From: Ignavibacteriaceae bacterium
Lineage (GTDB): Bacteria; Bacteroidota; Ignavibacteria; Ignavibacteriales; Ignavibacteriaceae
Assembly: GCA_025455085.1 (NCBI GenBank)
Contig: JALONF010000082.1
Coordinates: forward strand, 1-7,760
Reading direction: 5' to 3'
DNA length: 7,760 nucleotides
The notes beneath the pieces are model-generated. The model did no database searches, was not told the origin of the DNA, and was given only the letters and a program-made list of their open reading frames with translations. The translations under genes were made by a program, and so were the position numbers. Within the stretch, counting starts at the first letter, position 1, and each line of letters starts with the position of its first letter. This document shows positions 1-4,525 of this stretch, in pieces.

Positions 1-136
1 CCCCTCCCGGTCCGCCATGGCAGGCAAGACAATTTGCCTCCGCCGGTCCTATACACTCCCAGGCATAGGAGGCTGTGCAGACTGTTAGCAGCGATGATAA
101 CATGACACTGATCACTACATAGCTCACTTTTTTCAT
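1..136 (-). CDS. Exported c-type cytochrome, N-terminal fragment (runs off window)
   Basis: This is the first 45 codons of a minus-strand gene that continues beyond base 1. Translation from the ATG at 136-134 gives MKK, a hydrophobic stretch (about residues 4-22) ending near ASYA, then a mature part with CLACH at residues 36-40 (bases 31-17). CxxCH is the covalent haem c attachment motif, which makes this a periplasmic or membrane-attached c-type cytochrome probably used in electron transfer. A Gly/Pro-rich stretch follows the motif. A Cys at residue 20 (LTVC) could be read as a poor lipobox, so a lipoprotein is possible; further Cys residues lie at 28 and 36. A G-rich run just upstream (GGGGGGTG, complement of about 138-146) could act as ribosome binding site. 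Bases 1-60 are about 65% G+C, far above the neighbours. The number of haems and the family cannot be judged from this fragment. Confidence 0.72.
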   Translation of the reverse strand, partial: MKKVSYVVISVMLSSLLTVCTASYAWECIGPAEANCLACHGGPGG

Positions 137-153
137 GACACCCCCCGTTAAAA

Positions 154-181
154 TTAATAAATTGTTTCTGCTTACCTTCAA
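154..181 (-). promoter_or_regulatory. Possible sigma70-like promoter for the cytochrome gene
   Basis: On the minus strand TTGAAG (181-176) is followed after 16 nt by TATTAA (159-154), four matches of six in each box. It lies about 18 nt upstream of the cytochrome start and downstream of the terminator that ends the preceding minus-strand gene, so a promoter is expected here. In an AT-rich spacer such matches are easily found by chance. The remainder of 137-239 shows nothing else I can support. Confidence 0.3.
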
Positions 182-239
182 AAAGATAACCTCGTAACTG
201 AAGAAATTGTTTTAAGACCGATCACTGGAGATTTAGCAT

Positions 240-268
240 AAAAAAACCGGCAGCATCGGCCGGCATTT
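240..268 (-). terminator. Intrinsic terminator of the Spy-like gene at 294-752
   Basis: Read on the minus strand, CCGGC (263-259 complement), a 7-nt loop and GCCGG (251-247 complement) form a GC-only 5-bp stem, followed by seven T residues (246-240). Flanking A/T bases can lengthen the stem through a G-T wobble. It begins about 26 nt after the stop codon of the minus-strand gene at 294, the expected place, and separates that gene from the cytochrome gene. Confidence 0.8.
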
Positions 269-293
269 CGTGAAGAAAGATTTTCAAAAAATA

Positions 294-752
294 TTATTCC
301 ACCTCAACATCTTTTATCATTTTCATAATTCTCTTTTCTCTTCTTTCACCAAGTTCACCTGAAAATTTATTCCATTCCTTTTTCTGATTATCATCCATCA
401 ACTGGTAAACATCCATCTGGTGGTTTGCTAGTGAAAGAGCAATTTTATTTCTGGCTGAAATAATGTCATTTGTCTTAGCTAAGAATTCTTCCCTGGTATA
501 ATTACCCTTATTCTTCAGCTCAGCCATTTCAATTTTTCTCTTTTCAAGATTGGCTTTCAGATCAACCATTTCTTTCTGATGAGCTAGTTTCAGAATATCA
601 GCTTTTTCCTGCTGCTCTTCGGTTAGATTCAATTTTTGGTGAATCTGCAACCGATCTTTGTCTCTTCCTTGTATCATTTCTTGTGCAAAAAAATCCTGGG
701 AGATCACCAGTGCGGAAATAACTGCCATAAGTGCGAATATTCTAATTTTCAT
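294..752 (-). CDS. Exported Spy/CpxP-like (LTxxQ family) periplasmic protein
   Basis: A 152-residue protein with a signal peptide (about residues 1-24, ending FFAQ), then an almost wholly helical, charged mature domain. LNLTEEQQEK (41-50) is the first LTxxQ-type motif of the Spy/CpxP/periplasmic metal-resistor families. LMDDNQKKEW (118-127) sits where the second, degenerate copy is expected, and the length is usual for the family. Family members act in the periplasm as chaperones or as stress or metal sensors. Histidines at 38, 58 and 111 and an HxxxM spacing (58-62) could bind metal, but this is only inference. AAGGAGT at 764-758 lies 5 nt before the ATG and decides the start. The gene is divergent from the ECF sigma operon and has an upstream element identical to the one preceding sigma, so it is probably a target of that sigma factor. 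Confidence 0.8.
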   Translation of the reverse strand: MKIRIFALMAVISALVISQDFFAQEMIQGRDKDRLQIHQKLNLTEEQQEKADILKLAHQKEMVDLKANLEKRKIEMAELKNKGNYTREEFLAKTNDIISARNKIALSLANHQMDVYQLMDDNQKKEWNKFSGELGERREKRIMKMIKDVEVE

Positions 753-792
753 TTTTTACTCCTTGTTAAATAAAGATTTATAATTGTTATCA

Positions 793-824
793 TTTAGACA
801 TTATTTTTGAACTACGGGTTTAAT
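793..824 (-). promoter_or_regulatory. Predicted ECF sigma promoter, minus-strand copy
   Basis: On the minus strand ATTAAACC (824-817), a 16-nt spacer (816-801) and TGTCTAAA (800-793) lie upstream of the Spy-like gene. The predicted transcription start, near 786-788, gives a leader of about 35 nt that contains the AAGGAGT ribosome binding site. AAC in the -35 and TCTAA in the -10 with a 16-nt spacer resemble promoters of ECF sigma factors. The same two octamers with the same spacing occur on the other strand before the sigma gene, which is the main reason to believe both. Confidence 0.65.
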
Positions 825-834
825 AATGCATAAT
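807..834 (+). promoter_or_regulatory. Possible housekeeping promoter for the sigma operon
   Basis: TTGAAC (807-812), 16 nt, CATAAT (829-834) matches sigma70 boxes at four and five positions of six. It would give basal transcription of the sigma operon from inside the palindrome, with a leader of about 50 nt. It overlaps the ECF-type -35 elements, so the two would compete for polymerase. This is weaker than the ECF prediction because it is not repeated. Confidence 0.28.
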
Positions 835-840
835 TAAACC
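817..840. repeat. Near-perfect palindrome centred on ATGCAT between divergent genes
   Basis: GGTTTAA (817-823) and TTAAACC (834-840) are exact inverted copies separated by TAATGCATAA. Over 24 bp the only asymmetric base pair set is at 825/832, where the dyad would require A-T matching. The outer arms are the -35-like boxes of the two predicted ECF promoters. The symmetry may simply result from two back-to-back promoters, but it could also be an operator for a dimeric regulator. Confidence 0.6.
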
Positions 841-864
841 AAAATGGATACTTATTTGTCTAAA
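833..864 (+). promoter_or_regulatory. Predicted ECF sigma promoter, plus-strand copy (autoregulation)
   Basis: ATTAAACC (833-840), a 16-nt spacer (841-856) and TGTCTAAA (857-864) are followed 25 nt later by the sigma factor ATG. The predicted start of transcription near 870-872 leaves a leader of only about 20 nt. ECF sigma factors commonly transcribe their own operon, and the match of both boxes and spacer to the minus-strand copy supports this being the recognition site of the sigma factor encoded at 890. Confidence 0.65.
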
Positions 865-889
865 CTCTTAAGATTACTTTAATTCCGGA

Positions 890-1444
890 ATGAACGCAAA
901 AACAGATGATCACGAACTTGTTAGGGATTTCTTATCCGGAAATGAGCAGTCATTTAATATAATTGCAAGGAAATATCAGGAACGGATTTATTGGCACGCT
1001 CGCCGGATGCTCGGCAACCACGATGATGCTCACGAAATTGTTCAGCAGGTTCTTCTAGTGATGCATGGCAAGTTGAATACATTTAATTTTAGTTCAGCAT
1101 TATATACCTGGATTTATAAAATAACGGCAACGCGAAGTCTGAATTTGATTAAGAAGAAAAAACTGAAACGAATATTTACGTTGAGTTCCGATGAGACTGC
1201 TGATAATTACGGTTACGAATACATAATTGATGGTATTGAAGCAAAGGAAAGATTTTTAACAATGGAAAAACAATTAAATAGTTTACCAGATAAACAAAGA
1301 CAAGTATTTATAATGAGGAACTATGATGAATTATCCTATGAAGAAATATCAAACATAACAGGAAAGTCAATCGGTGCATTAAAGGCTAATTATTTTCATG
1401 CATTCAGAAAATTGAAGGAGTTTATGGAAAAAAATGACTACTGA
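890..1444 (+). CDS. ECF-subfamily RNA polymerase sigma-70 factor
   Basis: A 184-residue sigma factor with only regions 2 and 4, the usual size for an ECF sigma. Region 2 spans about residues 20-90: FNIIARKYQERIYWHARRM, then DDAHEIVQQV (45-54; the core-binding D..EIVQ pattern) and the TWIYKITATRSLNLIKKK segment that contacts the -10 DNA. A short charged linker (about 90-122) leads to region 4 at about 124-178, with LPDKQRQVFIMR (132-143) and the helix-turn-helix ELSYEEISNITGKSIGALKA (147-166), which reads the -35. No extra C-terminal domain is present. It directs core polymerase to stress promoters and is probably held inactive by the next gene's product. The start has no good Shine-Dalgarno sequence (only CCGGA touching the ATG), so basal translation may be low. 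Its last 11 bases overlap the anti-sigma gene. Confidence 0.93.
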   Translation: MNAKTDDHELVRDFLSGNEQSFNIIARKYQERIYWHARRMLGNHDDAHEIVQQVLLVMHGKLNTFNFSSALYTWIYKITATRSLNLIKKKKLKRIFTLSSDETADNYGYEYIIDGIEAKERFLTMEKQLNSLPDKQRQVFIMRNYDELSYEEISNITGKSIGALKANYFHAFRKLKEFMEKNDY

Positions 1445-2027
1445 TGAAAGAATAATAAAATATATCGATAATGAGTTATCCCAAAAGGACAGAACTGCGT
1501 TCGAAATGGAATTGAATGACTCGGCAGAGCTGAGAGAAGTGCTCGAAAAATATTTACGAGTTAAGAGAGAAACAGGAAATCTTAAAGAATTAAAATTAAA
1601 TCCTCTTTATTTGAATTCAATCATTCCTGAGTTCCGCAAAAAACTTGATTCCCCGAAATCTTTATCTATTAAAAAGAATTTGGGGTATGCAACCGGAATA
1701 ATGTTAATTTTCATTCTTTCGATTGCAATTCTTAAAAACTTCTTTATTGGTGAGAGTGAATCAGCTGACCTGAAGGAATTCACACAATCATTAAATGAAA
1801 ATGAAAGGATTGAACTGCTTGAAAACCTTAGTGACGATTCAGAAGTTTATAATTTAATATCGGAAAACATATCAGAGAGCCAACTTAGCAATTTGTTTTC
1901 AGCAAATCTGGAAATTAATAACAAAGTTGCAGAAGCTTATAATATAGAATATTACGAAATCGTTGATGATTTATCGGAAGACGAAATTGAATTGATCTAT
2001 AATGAAATTCTAAATACTAACTTTTAA
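1434..2027 (+). CDS. Putative anti-sigma factor, single-pass inner-membrane protein
   Basis: A 197-residue protein whose start overlaps the end of the sigma gene by 11 nt, which implies translational coupling. AAGGAG (1415-1420) is rather far upstream, and GGAAA at 1426-1430 is closer. Residues 1-80 are charged and helical, beginning ERIIKYIDNELSQKDRTAFE, the pattern typical of the N-terminal sigma-binding part of anti-sigma factors (YIDNELS followed by a second short helix). One hydrophobic segment at about 84-104, preceded by lysines, suggests an N-in topology with a periplasmic part at 105-197. There is no Cys or His anywhere, so it is not a zinc-containing anti-sigma (ZAS) protein. The periplasmic part is very acidic and has two related stretches, LNENERIELLENL (120-132) and LSEDEIELIYNEIL (180-193). 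The role is inferred from position and topology; I do not recognise a named family for the C-terminal half. Confidence 0.75.
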   Translation: MTTDERIIKYIDNELSQKDRTAFEMELNDSAELREVLEKYLRVKRETGNLKELKLNPLYLNSIIPEFRKKLDSPKSLSIKKNLGYATGIMLIFILSIAILKNFFIGESESADLKEFTQSLNENERIELLENLSDDSEVYNLISENISESQLSNLFSANLEINNKVAEAYNIEYYEIVDDLSEDEIELIYNEILNTNF

Positions 2028-2041
2028 CAGGAAGTGAAATA

Positions 2042-2524
2042 ATGAAAACGATTTATTATACACTGGCGCTTTTATTTTTTATTTCTGTAACTATTCTTGC
2101 TCAGAAGGGAAAATGGCAGGATGAGGAAATGAAAGCAAAGTTTGAACAACTTGAAAAAATCAAGATTATTGAAACTCTGGAAATGGATGAAGAAACTACA
2201 TTACGGTTTTTTGCCAGGAAATCTGAACACCAGAAACAGCAGGAAGAAATCCAGGAGAAGATTAGATCCAGGATCGATAATTTGGAAGTGATATTTAAAA
2301 GCGAAAGAGTTGCCACCGTTGATGAGATAAAAGCAAATATTAATGAAATCAATGCATTGAGCAACCAATTGGAAAAAAACAGAACTGATTTTATTAATTC
2401 TTTATCGGATATTCTTTCTTACGAGCAGATCGCGAAGCTTCTGGTGTTCGAGCGGAAGTTTAAAGATGAGATAAGGAGGCTAATAATGAAGGAAAGGAGA
2501 CCTCCACCACCTGACCAGGAATAA
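2042..2524 (+). CDS. Exported Spy/CpxP-like protein, candidate periplasmic sensor of the sigma system
   Basis: A 160-residue protein with a signal peptide (1-20, ILAQ), followed by a helical, strongly charged domain. LEMDEETTLRFF (47-58) and LSYEQIAKLLVFERKF (125-140) occupy the places of the two LTxxQ-like motifs of Spy/CpxP/CnrX proteins, with a long Gln/Glu-rich helix between them. It ends in a basic stretch and four prolines (153-157 region). AGGAAG at 2029-2034 lies 7 nt before the ATG, and the gene starts 14 nt after the anti-sigma stop, so it is the third gene of the operon. By analogy with sigma/anti-sigma/sensor cassettes it may bind the periplasmic part of the anti-sigma protein, or it may be a chaperone induced by the system. 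Only one His (63) and no Cys are present, so CnrX-type metal coordination is not obvious. Confidence 0.72.
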   Translation: MKTIYYTLALLFFISVTILAQKGKWQDEEMKAKFEQLEKIKIIETLEMDEETTLRFFARKSEHQKQQEEIQEKIRSRIDNLEVIFKSERVATVDEIKANINEINALSNQLEKNRTDFINSLSDILSYEQIAKLLVFERKFKDEIRRLIMKERRPPPPDQE

Positions 2525-2572
2525 GTTGAGTATTGAAGGAAAGGGTAAAATCTGCCCATCCTAATTCTTGTG

Positions 2573-2599
2573 TTGATTTTCAGAACCTTCGATTATATT
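2573..2599 (+). promoter_or_regulatory. Possible promoter for tRNA-Leu
   Basis: TTGATT (2573-2578) and TATATT (2594-2599) are separated by 15 nt and end 16 nt before the tRNA. The spacer is short, and the -10 box matches the consensus at five of six bases. The 91 bp between the sensor gene and the tRNA contain no convincing terminator, so read-through from the sigma operon is also possible. Confidence 0.4.
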
Positions 2600-2615
2600 T
2601 TTACCATTCAATTTT

Positions 2616-2700
2616 GCGGAAGTGGTGAAATTTGGTATACACGCTATCTTGAGGGGGTAGTGCCTTAATTGGCGTGCGGGTTCAAGTCCCGCCTTCCGCA
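2616..2700 (+). tRNA. tRNA-Leu (anticodon GAG)
   Basis: A complete class II tRNA of 85 nt. The acceptor stem GCGGAAG (2616-2622) pairs perfectly with CTTCCGC (2693-2699), with discriminator A at 2700. The anticodon loop TTGAGGG (2649-2655) sits between CTATC and GGTAG, placing GAG at 2651-2653, which reads CUC and CUU leucine codons. A variable arm GCC-TTAATT-GGC (2662-2673) and a T arm GCGGG-TTCAAGT-CCCGC (2676-2692) complete the fold. The D loop has the GG pair at 2634-2635. The 3' CCA is not encoded (CTC follows the discriminator base) and must be added after transcription. The discriminator A and long variable arm agree with a leucine tRNA. Confidence 0.95.
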
Positions 2701-2738
2701 CTCATTTCAAATTCAAAAAAGTATAAAGGAAAAAATAG

Positions 2739-3503
2739 ATGAACAAAAACAAAGTCTTTCCAATTCTTCTGATATTCATTATGACTATGTCATTAGTTTC
2801 TTTTGCTCAGGAAATGAATACTGAAGCGGGGAAACTATATAATGAAGGTAATAGTCAGTTGAAAGCTGGAAATTACAATGGGGCTATTAGTAATTATGAT
2901 AAAGCGCTTGCGATCGAAAAAGATTATAGAATTTATTACCAGAAAGGTGTGGCACAGAAAAAGGCTAACGATCTTAATGGTTCAAAAGCTTCGTTGGAAG
3001 AATGTATAAAAATGAAAAATGATTTTGAACCTGGCTATAATGCTTTAGGTGGTGTTTACTTCTCGATGGGAAATTATACCGAAGCCATAAATAAATTTGA
3101 AAAAGTATTAACTCTAACTAAAGATGTAAGCATTACAAAAAAAGTAAAGAAGAATTTATCATTGGCGTACACTAAACTTGGCAATGATCAAATATCTCAG
3201 GGAAACGCGCAAAAAGCAGTTGAGTATTTAACTAAAGCTGTTGAAAATGATAATTATGATGCTGCATATTTATCGCTTGCTAAACTCTATTCTGAATTGG
3301 GAGAATGGGATAAATGTATATCAGCTTCACAGAATGCTTTAAAATATAAATCTAAAATAACAACCGGTGGCCCTAACTTTTATATGGGAATTGCTTACAA
3401 AGGTAAGGGAGACATTACAAAAGCAAAAGAGATGTTTGAGAAGGCAAAGCAGGACGCTACTTATAAAAAGACTGCCGAGTACGAACTCGGTTTGCTAAAC
3501 TAA
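2739..3503 (+). CDS. Exported tetratricopeptide-repeat protein
   Basis: A 254-residue protein with a signal peptide (1-24, SFAQ) and then TPR units through to the C-terminus, at roughly 28-61, 62-95, 97-130, 138-170, 174-207 and 212-245. Typical TPR positions are visible, for example AGNYNGAISNYDKALAIE (43-60) and MGNYTEAINKFEKVL (110-124). TPRs form a helical scaffold that binds other proteins, so this is probably a periplasmic adaptor; no enzymatic domain is seen and the partner is unknown. AAAGGA at 2725-2730, 8 nt before the ATG, supports the start. The gene lies 38 nt after tRNA-Leu with no terminator between them, so a joint transcript is possible. It ends 14 nt before a strong terminator. 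Confidence 0.88.
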   Translation: MNKNKVFPILLIFIMTMSLVSFAQEMNTEAGKLYNEGNSQLKAGNYNGAISNYDKALAIEKDYRIYYQKGVAQKKANDLNGSKASLEECIKMKNDFEPGYNALGGVYFSMGNYTEAINKFEKVLTLTKDVSITKKVKKNLSLAYTKLGNDQISQGNAQKAVEYLTKAVENDNYDAAYLSLAKLYSELGEWDKCISASQNALKYKSKITTGGPNFYMGIAYKGKGDITKAKEMFEKAKQDATYKKTAEYELGLLN

Positions 3504-3517
3504 ATCTGATGATTTAT

Positions 3518-3545
3518 AAAAACCCTCTTAACCGAGGGTTTTTTT
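3518..3545 (+). terminator. Intrinsic terminator after the TPR gene, probably bidirectional
   Basis: CCCTC (3523-3527), loop TTAACC and GAGGG (3534-3538) form a perfect stem that extends by five A-T pairs (3518-3522 with 3539-3543), followed by T residues to 3545. On the minus strand it is followed by five T residues, so it could also stop transcripts of the converging gene that ends at 3624. The rest of the 3504-3623 gap shows nothing else. Confidence 0.88.
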
Positions 3546-3623
3546 ATATCTAAATAAAAAAGTGAAATTAGAAGTCTGGAAAAAGAAGAGAGAACGTACA
3601 ACTTGCGCATTCCCTTCGACTGA

Positions 3624-4259
3624 TTATAAGAAATTAAAAATTATAAATGCATCAAGAGTTACAGTACTAATTGTTTCTTCACCATCTTCTTTGCCAGTCA
3701 AGTTGAACATTTTGTAACTCAAGTATAAATCAAGATTAATAATCGGTATAATTGTAACTTCAGTCCCAAGACCAATTCCTCCTCCGAATCTTGAAACATC
3801 TGATCCATCAATTTCAACATCATTAACCTTACTTTTTCCGAAGCTGTTGAATGAAAGATCCAAAGCTATGTAGGGATCAAATCCAAGCGGAGCGGGAATA
3901 AAATTATATTGAACTCCGGCACCAATTTCTAATATTGATTGGCTAATTTCTAAATCACCCTCGGCTTGCACAGCTTTGAATAATTCTGTTTGGGTACCAC
4001 TTCCTGATAGGGAATGGTAAAGAATGAAAGCTTTGGGGGTAATCGAAATCATTGGTATGTCAACTTTGCCAACTACTCCTGTGTTCCACTCGGTTGAATA
4101 ACCAGTTCCACCTTCGGATACTTCTTTTGTAAGAGCATCTGGTGCCAAAACTTGAGTTAATCCACCACCAGCCCCAATTTTTACTAATTGAGCGCTAGTA
4201 AAATTTGGTAATAGTAAAAGAGCGGCAATCAACGTTAAAATGTAACGGTTCTTTTTCAT
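3624..4259 (-). CDS. Predicted outer-membrane beta-barrel protein
   Basis: A 211-residue protein with a clear signal peptide (1-24, FTSAQ). The mature part is a run of alternating hydrophobic/polar strands separated by Gly/Asn/Asp-rich turns, such as LVKIGAGGGL near the start, ILEIGAGVQYNFI, DPYIALDLSFNSF, FGGGIGLGTEV and LDLYLSYKMFNL. It finishes FIIFNFL, so the last strand ends close to an aromatic residue as in proteins recognised by the BAM machinery. This pattern fits a small outer-membrane barrel of the OmpA-N/OmpW/OMP_b-brl size class, but I cannot name the family or cargo. GGAG at 4268-4265, 5 nt before the ATG, supports the start. It is transcribed alone, convergent with the TPR gene and divergent from the giant TPR gene. 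Confidence 0.75.
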   Translation of the reverse strand: MKKNRYILTLIAALLLLPNFTSAQLVKIGAGGGLTQVLAPDALTKEVSEGGTGYSTEWNTGVVGKVDIPMISITPKAFILYHSLSGSGTQTELFKAVQAEGDLEISQSILEIGAGVQYNFIPAPLGFDPYIALDLSFNSFGKSKVNDVEIDGSDVSRFGGGIGLGTEVTIIPIINLDLYLSYKMFNLTGKEDGEETISTVTLDAFIIFNFL

Positions 4260-4338
4260 TTTCTCTCCAATTTAGTAATTGATTCAAATTGCTGTCATAA
4301 ACTTAAAAATATTTAAAGATAAAATCCATAACTATCTC

Positions 4339-4344
4339 ATTATA
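4339..4344 (-). promoter_or_regulatory. Candidate -10 box for the barrel gene
   Basis: On the minus strand this is a perfect TATAAT, about 80 nt upstream of the barrel gene's ATG. No good -35 box is found 16-18 nt further upstream (GAATTT at 17 nt), so only the -10 is reported. Confidence 0.3.
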
Positions 4345-4410
4345 TTCATTAAGAAGGCGCTAAATTCTAAACAATATCTTTAAGTGAATTCCCATATTTT
4401 ATTATTTCTC

Positions 4411-4439
4411 TTGACTTTAAGCTCTATATACCCAATATT
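4411..4439 (+). promoter_or_regulatory. Candidate sigma70-like promoter for the giant TPR gene
   Basis: TTGACT (4411-4416; five of six) is followed after exactly 17 nt by AATATT (4434-4439; four of six). The predicted leader is about 80 nt long and contains the inverted repeat at 4473-4510. Confidence 0.42.
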
Positions 4440-4472
4440 TAGCCTCAGAATATGCAGAATTTTGAGCAAATG

Positions 4473-4510
4473 GAAGCTTATCATTCTGAAACTTTAAAAA
4501 AGAAAGCTTC
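4473..4510 (+). repeat. Inverted repeat in the leader of the giant TPR gene
   Basis: GAAGCTT (4473-4479) and AAGCTTC (4504-4510) are exact inverted copies separated by 24 nt and end 15 nt before the ATG. They could form a 7-bp stem in the mRNA. Each arm contains the self-complementary AAGCTT, so the pair may also be chance. Confidence 0.35.
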
Positions 4511-4525
4511 GTCTTAAACTGATAT

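Noticed and set aside
809..812. Plus-strand GAAC as a classical ECF -35
   Set aside because: No TCTAA- or GTC-like -10 box lies 15-18 nt downstream. The duplicated ATTAAACC/TGTCTAAA arrangement explains the region better, and TTGAAC was kept only as part of a weak sigma70-like candidate.
2101..2364. Minus-strand open frame of 87 codons
   Set aside because: It lies wholly inside the well-supported Spy-like gene on the other strand, is Ser/Ile/Phe-rich as expected of the reverse of Lys/Glu-rich coding sequence, and has no ribosome binding site.
294..2524. Naming the operon genes after a specific metal-resistance system
   Set aside because: The gene order is similar to metal-sensing cassettes, but the metal ligands known from those systems are not visible, so no gene symbols were given.
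2536..2564. Possible terminator after the sigma operon (GGG ... CCC near 2543-2558)
   Set aside because: Only a 3-bp core stem with mismatched flanks and no T run, so it is not credible as an intrinsic terminator.
4505..4520. CGTCTTAAA before the giant TPR gene as another target of the ECF sigma
   Set aside because: It differs from TGTCTAAA by an inserted T and has no ATTAAACC 16 nt upstream.
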